Source: Dipylidium caninum (lineage: Eukaryota > Platyhelminthes > Cestoda > Cyclophyllidea > Dipylidiidae). Taken from it: a stretch of 64,000 nt of DNA. Location: assembly GCA_017562135.1 (NCBI GenBank), contig QEYB01000388.1, forward strand, positions 310,001-374,000. Reading direction: 5' to 3'. The notes under the pieces were generated by a model. It was not told where the DNA came from and ran no database searches. It saw nothing but the letters and a program-made list of their open reading frames with translations. Below are positions 1-12,140 of the stretch, one piece after another; within the stretch, counting starts at the first letter, position 1, and the number at the start of each line of letters is the position of its first letter. The position numbers and the translations under genes were made by a program.

Positions 1-3000
1 TTTTGCCAAACACCGTTCGAGATCAGTAAGTCCCGACATCAATGTGGGTAAAATTGGGCAAACAGAGATGACTTTAGCTTCAGCCTCCTCCTCAGGTTGT
101 GCGATTGCGGTCTCGTCGCCAGCCTCGGCTATGCGCAGCTTGGTGGCGAGGTCTTTGCTTAACGAGGCCTCTGAATCTGCGGAGGCCAAAGGTGCAACCA
201 TCAAACTGTCCGAAAATGGGTCATCCACTTCGTCGACGTTGTCTTCGAGATCCGCATTTTCGCCTGAAAAAATTACCATCACTGGTATTGATGGGAATTG
301 GGATAAAAGATGCAAGCGGGGAAAATTGATTCAGTTCAGGCACCAAATTGTTTGCGATAATGAAGCCGATGATTGTAAGATGACTTTAAAAGTTGACTTT
401 TAAGCTTTAAAACTAGCAAACGAGTCTTAAGTGTCTGGTTAAAGGAATACAGTAATATTTGAAGTATACGAATACAGACACAGTGGAAATAAATGTTAAT
501 ATAAATGGTGACATGGAAAGCAATCTGTTAGCAGAAGAAATAACATAGACGGTTAAAAAGTTACCAGTTGATACGGAGCCATTACGCGAGTCGTCCTTAT
601 TGTCATTTTCATCATCACCTAGAAGTTGTACGAAAACAATTACTTAAAGTGGGAGTAAACAAGACCCAGAAAGGTGTGGAAAACTTTATCGAAGAATACC
701 GTTGAGAGCAGAGGCGAACGATTCACTGCTATCAACAAGGTCAATTTTCTCGCAACCATTTTTGCACAATACTCCGTTACACTGTTGGCAGGAAATTGGA
801 AGATTTGCGTCATCAATTTGAGAGAGGCATTCCGAGTCAAATTCGGGAATATCTTTATGAGTTGAAGAAACTCCATGCATATCCTCACTAAGACCTTTTT
901 CTACTGATTTAGAATCTTCAACATCACACTGCTCATTTCCCAACGTGCTTTGGGGAGTCAGCAGTTGTTCATCAGTCGAGTCTACCTCCTCGTCCGCTAT
1001 GTCCTCTCCTTCATCGTCGTCAGTCCTTTCAGACATGTCCGACTTGTCAGAGATATCCTCTTCTTTGAGGCTTCTTTGGCTATATTTGCCCTTCTTACTC
1101 TTTCCGCCTTTTTTCTTTGTTTTGCGCTGAAGAGAAATAAGTGATACGCTATAAATTCAGGGGAGTAAAAAAACGATCTAGAAAGGAGGAAGGTGTGTTT
1201 TGACTGCCCCCAATTAAACACCACATCAATTAAGCACTTAGTAAGAAGGAGGCACAAGCAACGTAAAACAATCAACTGCTGCTTTCCACAATCCAAGGAT
1301 CGTGACTGCATCTCCAACAACCAAGACGTATGCTTAGTAGCAACAAAGATGGAAGATGAAACCACCACAACCGAACGCATGAAGCTGACAAATTCTAACC
1401 ATCTAATCAGATACTCACTCCATCCTACATTTCTCGGCCTCTCCCACTTCTCTTGATGGATGTTTAGAGCGATGACAAAGGTGTTCTAGTGAGTAACCTT
1501 ATTTTAAAGGTAACAAATAGGGGAGGGGGGGGGGGCTTAAAAAAGCACTTAAAAGGATAAGTGAGAAAGCAGTTAGCACCATCCACCTTCTAGGTCATGG
1601 AGATGCACAAAAGCATGGTTACAACTGAACTGTGAGAAGCGAGAAAATCATGGGAAAGGGCACCAAGTAGAGGAAAACTAACTAGCAATTTTTGTAATAA
1701 TCCTCGAAATGAAAGGAAGTCCTGCATCCAGCAATTATTACGGTGAGTTAAAGTTATTTTGGTTTGATTTTCATTAACTACATATAATGGGGAAACAGGG
1801 TACATAAGGAAATCACGTGTAACTTAAAAATCATATGATCTTCGAGACATCGTGATGAAAAAATAGACTCTTCTCGCACCCCACTAAACGGGGGACGAAC
1901 GGCAAAGAGGAAGTCACGAGAAAACGATTTAAAAATGCGGCCCCATGGTGAGTAAATCAGAAATTTGTCTATTTCACACGGATAATGCTTGAGTTAAGCA
2001 ATCCATTCATCAAAAAAGTTATTATTTATTGCACTGGTGATTGCCTTTAACTAGGTTTGTCATTTAAAAAAGTAATAAATTAAGTCCATGGGATTAACTC
2101 AGACGTTGAAATAACAAGCGCTCCTTTAAAGTAAATATAGTGTTCTGGTTGACATGAAAAAACTCAGATGTTGTCCGCGTCCTCTTTAGCCATACAGACA
2201 GGAGCCTACTATGAGCCCTATGATTAGGAAGACTAGGTACCTCTAAGCAAGTAAGCAGAAGAGAGGATAAGAAATTTAGCTGGTTTTATTATTAATAAGG
2301 TAACCAGCTACGTCAGCCTCCCAGAGCTTATTTACTTAAAATAGTTTACTGAAAGTGTGGTTATTCGTCCTACTTCGAGCGGAATAAAAAGTAAAATATA
2401 GGTAGGTAAGACTCAATGAAAAGCCATTGCGTAGAATAGCTTAACCGCTACAATATGAGTATCCTACGGCCTACAACCATTATCGTCTGATCAAAAAAAA
2501 ACTACAAGGCATAGGAGGGAGCAGGAACGCTCGAACTAAGTCACTATGTCGCTAAATACATTCATGTTATCAACATGACTAAGGACTGTCGGACAGTATA
2601 GCAACCACATTTATACCTATCAAGTTATACTTCGAGGATTTTGTGAGAAGCAACCGTTACACAATAAATGTAAATGGGGTCGAGAAGTATTCGATCAGCA
2701 CCTTCATACCAGACAGCTTCTGGAAAACCTGATACTTAGAGCGCAAGAGCATAAAATCCACGAGGGAGTTATAAAACGACAGATTGGTGTGAATAATTGA
2801 AGGCAAAGCATCTCCTCGAAAACCGTAAATGTTAATGAGGTCGAAGTCGACTAGTAAAAACGAAACATTTATGCGATATTACTGTTTTTTAAGTAAGAAT
2901 GGCATTAAAAAACCGAGGGGTCGTTTTGAAAAAAACCTAGTACTACCACTTGCGCTGATTCTTATATAACAAGAGGACAGGAGAATTAATTGTTTATAAT

Positions 3001-5321
3001 ACTAACCTCATTATGAATGAAGTCATCGTCTTCAGCGTCATTTTCGAAACATCTAGGATCTCTGGTTTTTCCATTCCTTTTGTCCTTCATTTTGCGCTAT
3101 AATGAAGAGATAAAAAATACGTGAAAATAATGAAAGGTCCGAAGTCAACGCCGGAAAAGGAGAAGACCATAGCATGTCAAGACTTATACGCAATTATGAC
3201 CCCAATTATAATTCAAAAGATCTGCCTTATCATAAGCGAATCCGAAAGTAAATTCCACAGAAACTTAAAGGAAATGGTGTACATAAAGTCTGAACAAATG
3301 CTAGGATAAAACGATTTACTGATACATCATTCCCGAAATGGTTATTTCAGGTTCAGCAATAATGAGCCATAATACATATTCCATGCAAAAAATTGAATTC
3401 TTATGACTTATGGGAAGATAAGTATTGTACAATGGCCATAGCGCTGTTCAGGGAAAGAAGAGAACTCACCTCTTTCTTGATTTCGCGTTTGGTCTTCGGT
3501 CGGAAATCTGTAGAAGATAAAAGGGACAGAGAACAGCTCATTAGAAAGGGAAAACGTTATACATGGAAGAGCCGTCATTGTTGAGACTCCTTTTATCACG
3601 AAAAACTAAATATTAAAATGTGGAAAAGGTCTGATAACAGGATCTACGAATTCTCGGAAAGTGGCTCAAAGAAGCGCCAATTACGCGGCATACTTGAAAA
3701 TGTTTTGCAATTTTTCCATGTCCCCTAAATCTCCTTGAAGTTATATCAAATTTCATCATATGAACGGTTTTGTTTCTATCAAATAGATATGACAATTTAA
3801 TTTTAAATGATGCCGTAAATATTGTTCCTTCACATCGCTTTATAATGGGAGAGCACACGGGAGACGGCTACAATTTTATTTCAAAAACAGACTTCCAGGT
3901 ACAAGAAGATTAAGTAGGTGTAAACACATGACTCATGATCATTAACGGTATCTGATGGCACATAATAGACAATATTTTCGCGTGGGTTTGTTATAGAAGT
4001 CTATACTAATGAAAAATGAATAACTTCTAGCAATAAATAAATCGTAGTAGTACAAATTATTAAATGTCATTAATAATTATACATACAGAAATGTAAGAAA
4101 TAAGAGTTGGTTTAATAAATAACGAGACTCACTAACCGACATGCTTCCGGGAGGGAGAGTGAGATGAACCACCCTCTTCAGTAAGAATGGGCAAAGAGAG
4201 GTCTAAGAAGACTTCGAAGTGGATGGAAATGTGATTGCACCGACTGCAAATAAGAGAAGTGAGAAGCACGCCTCCGAATATCCTATCCACTGTAGTACAG
4301 AAATTTGTGGATTTGCCCCAGGTACGCACCTCCGCCTTTACTTCCTCTGGAGACTGACATGAGAAATAAGTAATATCTCTAGCGTGGTTCCTGGAAATAA
4401 ACTTCGAGAATATATTTCATTTACCTGCTGCGAGAATTTCAGTTTAGAGAGAATTGCGCGTTGCCAGACCTTTAGTTCCTCTAGCCGTAAACCGTCCAAT
4501 AGATATCGGAGCACCTCGTGACTATCGTGTTGCCCAAAATCGCTGAAGCGGGGGTAAAGTTTGATGAGTTCCGAAAGCAGTGGCTAAAATAAATAACACC
4601 GTCAAAGATAACTCCAGAGCAAGGGCAAAACAATAGCTCGGTGAGAGCTATATACCAAAATATTCAAGTCAGGAGGAAAGTGGAGATCATTTTTTAAGAG
4701 AATCAATGCTGAATAAAATAACTGTCGAAACCGACCTAGCTTCAGCTGAGTTTTTTTCATCTAAATTTTGTACAAATTAAAATACACGATCAAGAGACCT
4801 CAGTCAGGTCGGAGCTCTAGCAGTTATAGACAGGAAATGGAAGATGTGCCAAGTATAAAAACTTGCCATAGGACTAACAGAAGGCCGCGTACTGTGTGAG
4901 CCAAGCAATTCGCCAGCAAAAGCGCAATAGGCGGTAGACAGCGGCGACTGGTGGCGTAAAAGGTGTAACTTCAACGATAATGTGTTCCCCTTAAGGTGCA
5001 AAATGTTTTGTCAAAAGTAAACCAAAGCGAGACACCAAATCTACCTCATCGGTTGAGCGTTTCAGGATCCCAGTATGCTCATCGCGCATGAGCTTCTCGA
5101 CCCAATCCTTAAGGCCATAAACGCGACAAAGACACTGCAGTGTTGAGTTAAAGTAGCAAGTGTTTCCTAAATTGTGGAGACCCTAGTAGTTCATATATAA
5201 TGAAGTAAATGATGAAACCTTTGGTAAAATCTGGCCATTCTGACGATTTGGACCGGAATAATTTTGTGAAACCACACGCTTATTGGATTTTTGCTTGGGC
5301 ATCGGCGCAGTACAGTTCTCA
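1..5321 (-). CDS. USP16/USP45-type ubiquitin-specific protease, partial (C-terminus off the left edge)
   Basis: Cysteine protease that removes ubiquitin; USP16 acts on histone H2A and USP45 is its close paralogue. Exons on the minus strand: 5321-5254 (tentative), 5166-5045, 4989-4867, 4583-4425, 4353-4137, 3507-3470, 3096-3007, 1126-700, 263-1. All joins from 5166 on keep phase. Exon 5166-5045 holds the Cys box GNTCYFNSTLQCL with the catalytic Cys. Exon 4583-4425 holds FGQHDSHEVLRYLLDGL, the QQDSHE box. Exon 4353-4137 holds VDRIFGGVLLTSLICSRC followed by FLDLSLPI, typical of USP16/45. Exons 3507-1 encode a long lysine-rich then acidic insert that contains SCQQCNGVLCKNGC, and end at LTDLERCLAK, just before the expected second half of the domain. 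The catalytic His lies beyond base 1. The start codon and the N-terminal ZnF-UBP domain were not found. The intron at 4866-4584 appears to be GC-AG. The 1.9-kb intron 3006-1127 holds nothing recognised. Confidence 0.87.
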
Positions 5322-7689
5322 CTAAAAGTAGCAATGAATAGTATTCCAGTCTCCCGGTCACCATAATTATTTGAAAAAGTAGAGGACCAGAAGAGGCTAA
5401 GTCAAACGTAGCTCGATACGTAACTTAAGAGCCACTCGTCTACTTGGCCTAATGGTACGCATACTATTTAAATAACTACATCTACCGTATAGAGTCGTCA
5501 TTATCACTCAGAGCAAGAACAGAATACAAGTCAGTGTTGCAGCAGCGAAACATATCTTGCGTCAATAGTACCATCATGCGATATATTACCTTGAAGAGGG
5601 GGCACGTATTATGAGGTGGTAAAATAATTCTCAAATTAGAACGTACATAAGGTCTCAGCTTCAAAACCCGCAGCGATCGAGGGCCATGCGCGGGTTCCTA
5701 AAGGCGGGCTGAAGTTTAATTTATATAAACAATTGAATAGCAGATGAACTATTTCATAACAAATTTTCTATTGGAACTACTTTTTCTGGATGGCATGTCA
5801 TTGCAAGGAAGCACAATAGACGGCAAGAGGTAAATATACCAAGAGGTGTAATTTATCAAATACTGTCTAAGAAAATGCCCCATATCTTCATTTTTCAGTG
5901 ATAACTTGCGTTGAATTTAATACACTAGCCTTCCTTTTAAATGTAGTGTTAAGGTACAAGGAATATGTGTCTAGCATCCGAATGAAACTTGAAATTATTT
6001 CACGATCATCTGGATCGATCTTGTGAAAGTCTGACGGACCCTACCATTCCGAAGGGCTAACATATTATAAGGAAGGCCAGTGGCTGTACGGTCCATTTCT
6101 GATTGTCCTAATTATACCCGTAATTCATACGGGCGATTTACTTCCCAGAAAATAAAAATTTATAGATACCGGTGTTATTTATCAGTCTTTCACGTCCATT
6201 TGTATTTGAAATCATGGTGCTTGCTTCAACTCTGTTTTTGGAGAAATGATTCGCCACGAGACTATTAAATCTGCAAATGTCTTATGTCGGGAACATTTTA
6301 TTACCTCCTCTTCACCCCTGGGTAAACTACCCAGTTGAGAACCATTTAGCAAAGCCATATGCCGAATATCTTATACGCCATATCACTTCCTCTGTGCTCA
6401 CTCGATCTCATCTCATGCCAATTCGTTATCTTTTCGACTTCCTTTTGATTGAATTTACGAGAAAGTCGCCATTTACAGTCATCTTGCTCAGATCCTATGA
6501 AAGCACTTTAAATATCTGTAGGCATCAGTAGGTACAGACTTTCGTGTCCAGTAGAACAAGAGAATTACAGTTAAATAAGTGTGGGTGGATTTAGCCCAAT
6601 AGGCATGCACTTGGCTTGGCGGTGAAATCCTTGTGATATTTCGAATCATTCCTGTATTCCTCGTTGATCCATGTCCCTTTGCAATGAGATTAATAGCGTT
6701 GTATAAATGCTTTTGGAAATAGCCGGCAACTATGTGAGCGATATCTGCAGGGTCGCGTACGTATTACAATGCACTTCCCTATGAAAAACCACTAAACTTG
6801 TGTAGTTGAAGTGCCATAAGTCGAGTGCCTACTTTTCGTAAAGATAATTTTGACGTCATAGCATATTCAGATGTCTATTTTTGATAAAGTGGTATATCGG
6901 AGGCGTATTTTGGCAAATGCATAAAAGGTTCACTCATAAAACTGCCTTCCTCACAAAAATTACACCAGTAAGCAAACCTAAAACGCGAACGAACCTTCAC
7001 TACAAGGCGGCTTTGATACGATATACTAAGATTAACATCATTCAGATCAAGTTATTTGGAGTTCTATGGTCTTTTTCCCACCTTGGATGTTTATACATTT
7101 CAGTATCAAGTCTGTGCGGGATTTTAACATTCAAACATTCTCCTGCCAGAACATTTCATTTACCTACAATGCCATCGAAAATATTCGATTGGTGAACTGG
7201 CGATTTCATTATTTACATCTATGCAAGAAGATATGCATTTGAGTATGCGCCTTAAAACCTCAATAATGTGAAGGATTTTGTGTTATTTTTTGGAGCAAAT
7301 GATTTGATGTACGAACTGCGCCATAAAGTTTTATTAATGTCAGTCCAATCGGATTTCTATTTGAATGCTTAATGCCCGCGTTTTTAATTGCATGACACAT
7401 CCTCCTCTTTACTTTCTCTAATCACACATTTAATGGCTATGGGACCGTAGGTTCCTATGATGTGAATGAATTTAAAGAAAAAGCAGAACCATTATTTTAT
7501 TCGATATTTGGTGATCATCGTATCTGCAAAGCAGGAAATCGGGTGAGCGCCTGAGCTTGCGCCTCCCAAACGACGATTGGTCAACGGGTAAACGCATAAT
7601 GCAATTGCGAAAGAAAGCACAATAAAAATAGAGCTCCATCAGTCTACACAGGCATTCCTCTGTAAAATTAGCTTCCTCACGCTAACTCA
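5322..7689. other. Region upstream of the protease gene; no exon identified
   Basis: These 2.4 kb separate the 5'-most recognised protease exon (minus strand) from the actin-like gene (plus strand). The missing start codon and zinc-finger exons of the protease probably lie here, because USP16/45 proteins carry an N-terminal ZnF-UBP domain. I did not find its Cys/His pattern. A spliceable-looking stretch at about 5730-5590 (minus) stays open in one frame but matches nothing. Open frames at 6080-6531 (plus) show no family signature. Confidence 0.3.
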
Positions 7690-9651
7690 ATGAGTGAACC
7701 ACGTATTCCAATCGTGATCGACTCGGGCACTCAAGAGTGGAGGGCTGGTTTCGCAGATGCCTTCACTCCAGAAGTCCGCCTTAAACCGTCGTTACAGGAT
7801 TTGGGTGTGAGTCCCTTCTCACAAATAATTTATATTTTACTAAAGTAATGCATTTAGCTTTGGGGGTTTTTGATTCGCGATTGCCTTATTTGCACACAAA
7901 CGCAACGTATTAGTGTATAGCCGCGGCCTTTGTAGCTAATGAGAGTAGAAAACACAACGTTTGTATCAAATTTTTATTCAACCGTCTCAAGTTATAAGTC
8001 GTTTAAGTTGATTGCAGGGTGATCCAGCTTAAGTCATCACCCCATCGGTAAACAACAAGGCCAAAATGTAGGCTCCTCCATAAACTAAGGCAATATTTAA
8101 AAAACAAAGCCTTCCTATTAAACGAGCTGTTAGTCTGTTGGACCTAATGACACATCTGGGGAATTTCGCGTAGTAAAATAGTCTTTTTGATGGATTTTCC
8201 TGAGCAACTGTTCTCCCTAAACAATCACAGTCAAGTCTGAGGGTCATGTGATGTAGAAGTACTTTTTTAAATACATATGCTTGACCAAATGTACTATCGT
8301 TGTTATGCATCAAAACGATATCAAATACTGCGCTTGAATTACACTTTAATGTCTTTCCAAAGTGGCGATAAATTCACCGTGGCCAGGATACTGTTTAGAA
8401 ACTGGGTTGGTCTTCCAGTAAAAAGTTTCGTCAAATTTTATTACAATTTTTATCATTTCTTAGTACAGATCCGTGGACTCCACTTCTAAATAGACTTCTA
8501 GGGCAGTTGGGCCTAAAATTTAGGTAACAGTTTACCTTACCCCAGATTCTATCCCGTCCCCTTACTTAGTTTTGCTGCAAAATAAAACAAAAAATACATT
8601 AAAGCTCTATTTTTTTCGTTTTGAGTGTGATTTGTTCTGCTATCATTGGGAGACTGTTTGGTGCACCACCCAGCACATTGGAAGACGGTCATGGGAAAAA
8701 TCACTGATTTTACTTTTTTTTCACTTTATTTAGTCACAGGTTATTGATAATGGCGTTGTGGTCGAATTCAGGAGTTCTCAAAAAGCTGTTGCTTACTACA
8801 CTAAACATATTCAAAATTGTTTAGCAAACCTGAAGGTGGATTCCAAATCTGCAAACCTTCTCCTCTCTGTTCCTCTGAAAATGTCTAATGCCTACCGACA
8901 ATGCCTGACAGAGGCGCTGTTTGAGAGTTTTGGCTTTGATTCTGTCTTCTACGTGAGTCAACCACTTTTGGCTGCATATTCATCCGGCTATCCGAACTGT
9001 CTGATCGTTGATTCCGGCTACTCCAATACAGGCATCGTAGCAGTTAAGAATCTCCATTCTCTGAGCGAAAGCGAACGAGTTCTTCCATTTGGTGGCAGAA
9101 ATATCGATAGGTATTTGCGGTACCTGAGCAGGTACAAACTTGATGCGTACAACGAAGTTGACCTGCTTTTTTTAAAGGCTAATTATTGCTTTGTCGCTCC
9201 AAGTTTTTTAAAATCTAATGAAAACTCAAAGATTCCAATTACCATGCCCGATGGGAATAAGATTATTTTTGGTGAGGAATTGACCCTGGCGCCTGAGATG
9301 CTCTTCAACCCGAGTTTGGGTGGCCTACCCGATGTTTTGCCAATTGACCAGGCAGCAATACGATCAGCACTAAGTTTGGATGAGAATGATGCTTACAAGG
9401 TTTTGGAGACAGTTATTCTGGCAGGAGGCAATACATCTTTTCCGGGAACTGGAACTCGAATGCAGACAGGAATTGCCACGCGCACTGTTCCCAGGATCAA
9501 CAAGAGAGTGGTGATGCACCAAAAAGGTACGGATGCCGTATGGTTGGGTGGGGCGATAATTGCCTCCACAAAGACCTATCCCAAGATTTTTATTACCCGA
9601 GAGGCCTACGAGGAGCGCGGATCTATCGTTTCTATGGAAAGATGGCTCTAA
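7690..9651 (+). CDS. Divergent actin-related protein, two exons (about 344 aa)
   Basis: Member of the actin/Hsp70 ATPase fold. Exon 1 is 7690-7806, from ATG to a GTGAGT donor. Exon 2 starts at 8734 or 8740 (TTTAG or TCACAG acceptor, both phase 0) and ends at TAA 9649-9651. The first phosphate loop is IVIDSGTQEWRAGFA, the second is LIVDSGYSNTGIV, and the adenosine motif is VILAGGNTSFPGT. AVWLGGAIIAS and FITREAYEERG match the actin C-terminus. Conventional actin is about 375 aa. About 30 residues between the first loop and VIDNGVVV, which include the DNase-I-binding loop, are absent. Arp10/Arp11 of dynactin also lacks that loop, but the C-terminus here looks more like actin, so no subfamily is assigned. 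The C-terminus is WL, not the KCF of actin. No AATAAA was seen close downstream. The 927-nt intron could hide a missed exon. Confidence 0.75.
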
Positions 9652-11149
9652 CATCTACTGCATTTTATTTTATCATTGCACCTTTTCCTGTTACGCAGTC
9701 AATATATAATTTTATCTACCCTCAGCGCCTGTTCACACTTAACTTTTGCCAGACAAAAGGGAACACACAATTGGGCACCTGAGAATGCAATGACGTATTC
9801 ATTCATAAACAGGTCCAAATATTGTCCATTTTAAATATATCAGAAATACCCTATATGTTACATATTAGATGATTGTCATTACTGTTAATATTTCGTATTT
9901 CTAGTAAGTGGGAGGCGACCCATGTGCGTCGAGAGATAACAAAGTTGGTGACCTAAGAACCCTCCAGGGGCTTAATAAGGATTATAAATAACTTTTCTTT
10001 TTACTGGAGGAGCCAGTGACATCACCTGACTTAGAACTATCAAAGCCAGATTTATCTTTGTGGGGATTACGGGACTCGGAAACCTGCGAGTTGGGAAATC
10101 CCTCTTCAATTTAGCACAACCCGCTTTCTGCGTATCCAACGTGCATTTCAGTCTACTTGTGAATATTCAGTAAAAAAGTAAGCGCGGTTAAAAAGCCGCT
10201 TTAGGGTGTTTCCAAACTGCCGTCGACTTTTTTCCCCTCGAACACGACAAGTTAACTATTTTAGCCCGAAATGAATTACCACCTACATTACGTCAAAACA
10301 CAACGGCTCAGGTAAGTTAGTGTGCTGTAGAAGTGCCGTCCACATCATAATCTCCGTCATGAGGGTAAAAGTGGCCGATGGGTCGGTAAGCGACTTATCC
10401 TAAATTTAACGAATAAGTAAAATAAGGTAAAAGGTTAATAACCCCCTTTAACATTTTAACGTAAGTAACAATCTGCCCGAGATCATGTATCACTGATGTG
10501 GTCAAACAGAATGGAATACATGTAAAAGCATATATTGCCCTCTTATTGGGTCCCACAATTGAAAAAAATGAAAGTGAACCCCTCGGTAAAGTAACCTGAG
10601 TTGATTTTGCCCAACGAGGCTCAAACAATAGAAAATCGGTTTTGAGAACAAGTACTATTACGATTACAAGGAGATTTTGCTAATAGCCAGTTGGGTCGAC
10701 AAAGTCATGGAGTGAAATGAGACCTCTGTAAAATTTAGCAGTCAAGCAATATTTACAACGAGAAACAACTGATATAACTTAGGTTAACTGACAAGAATGA
10801 TTTCGACTAAACTGCGACAAGTCAAAGTTAGATTTATTTAAGTTGAGTGCTACTGCGAAACCACCTATTATTGGTGGTAACAACAGGCAGTTTTCCGGTA
10901 ACATTAACAACTGACGCTCCGATGTATGCAAACATCCCAACGTCGTCTATTCACCTAAGCGCCAAATTTTCAAGCATGCTAACAAGTTCATCGAAAGTAC
11001 GGCAGTTGATACGTCTCTCGACTATACCATCACTAACCTAGACAAACGGCTATTTTAATTAAGGCAAGTTTAACTATTCTAAGCAAAACCCCGTTACATT
11101 AAACGCAGACACTTTTAATTTTTTATATATTTATTTTAAGGTTGAACAA
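9652..11149. other. Intergenic stretch with one candidate minus-strand exon
   Basis: This stretch lies between the actin-like stop (plus) and the MIS12 stop (minus). Most of it shows no coding signal. The exception is 11037-10955 (minus), 83 nt between a TCTAG acceptor and a GTGAAT donor, which reads in part RRINCRTFDELVSMLENLAL. A second minus-strand open stretch near 10945-10875 reads MFAYIGASVVNVTGKLPV. Their phases do not join cleanly and no family was recognised. They may be parts of another minus-strand gene. The MIS12 polyadenylation signal lies at 11135-11130. Confidence 0.25.
11130..11135 (-). terminator. Polyadenylation signal AATAAA of MIS12
   Basis: TTTATT on the plus strand is AATAAA on the minus strand. 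It begins 15 nt past the MIS12 stop codon, so the predicted 3' UTR is short. Confidence 0.55.
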
Positions 11150-12140
11150 TCAGCTTTTATTCTTGGATACAGATAACGTTATATCGGCCGGATATCCTAG
11201 AGCTTTTGAAAGATTGTCTTTGACGCCACTCAAAGTATTGACGGAATCAATAAACTGTTGAACTAAAATAAAGTTATTCTGGGATGCAATAAGCTGACGA
11301 TGAATAAGAAAAACGGAATGGTCATCAGTAAAAAAATAGTCGAAGTATAACCAATGGAATCTACGCACCAGTAGCGCAGTCAAACTCAGCTTTAATTGTG
11401 TCCTCTACTATCGATGATGCAGCTTCCAAATCTTTTTGTAAGACTTTGAAGTCTTCCAACTCAATGTCAATTCTTTCGCTAGCCAAGTTTAACTAAAGAT
11501 AAAAGTTGATGGTAAAAAAGGCCGATTAATTAACAATAGAGGATTACTATACACGATACGCAATATTCGACTAAAGTAGATTTAATTTTAACATAAAACT
11601 ATAGGGTATTTTTAAAGGGATTATAAGCTCACCAACATCAAGGTTTTTTCATGCTTGTCGATACTCTCTTTAACCCTATCGTGCTTCTTTTTGGAGTAGG
11701 TAGTTTGTGGAAGATCTTCAGGCAGAACTACATTGTCATGAATGTTAAAAACGTCACTAATAATGAAGTTCTGTAAAATATATTACGAGGGAAGTGGAAA
11801 CTAACGTCAAACTGGTCAAAAAGGACATTCTGTTGGCCCTGTAATTTGATCTTGAGCATTTTCTTCAAAGCATCAACCTTGTCCTGCGTAAGATGCTGTT
11901 CATGCTAAAGTATTTCCGTATGTGAAACTTTACTATACTTTAACGTGGAGCGCACCCACAACGTTTTCAACAAGTTCGCAGAGGTTGTCAGTAAAAATAT
12001 TGTAGACTGCGCAATGAAGTCATTATAATTTCGTGCATACTGAGATCCGAAAGGTGTAATGGCGCAAATCCAATAGCCGAAGTTATGTACTCCTGGGCTG
12101 CTTCTATGGGAATCTCTATAACATCATCCGATTCATCCAT
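11150..12140 (-). CDS. MIS12: MIS12 kinetochore complex subunit (211 aa, six exons)
   Basis: MIS12 is a coiled-coil subunit of the Mis12/MIND complex, which links centromeric chromatin to the Ndc80 microtubule-binding complex. Exons (minus): 12140-12041, 12006-11945, 11904-11806, 11770-11633, 11492-11369, 11262-11150. Every join keeps phase, and the total of 636 nt gives 211 aa, close to the human 205. The N-terminus IGFAPLHLSDLIYNIFTDNL matches the MIS12 head pattern (FGFTPQ...), and VVLPEDLPQTTYS matches the conserved ILLPEDK...TPYS segment. Charged coiled coil follows (residues about 95-170), then QQFIDSVNTLSGVKDNL near the end. Introns 1-3 are only 34, 40 and 35 nt. AATAAA at 11135-11130 gives a very short 3' UTR. 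The first ATG follows a promoter region shared head to head with MYO6. The last join (11369 to 11262) is the least certain, because an in-frame TAG lies just past that donor. Confidence 0.82.

Noticed and set aside
1521..1535. Poly-G run, and a similar poly-C run at 24750-24760
   Set aside because: Simple homopolymers in introns, prone to sequencing error; no feature attached.
5460..5740. Minus-strand stretch with splice-like ends upstream of the protease
   Set aside because: No ZnF-UBP Cys/His pattern in any frame and stops interrupt the only phase-compatible readings.
8018..8032. Acceptor-like TTGCAG followed by GGT GAT CCA GCT, reminiscent of the actin GDEA block, inside the actin-like gene's intron
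   Set aside because: An in-frame TAA follows at once and no donor keeps phase, so it cannot supply the missing loop as it stands.
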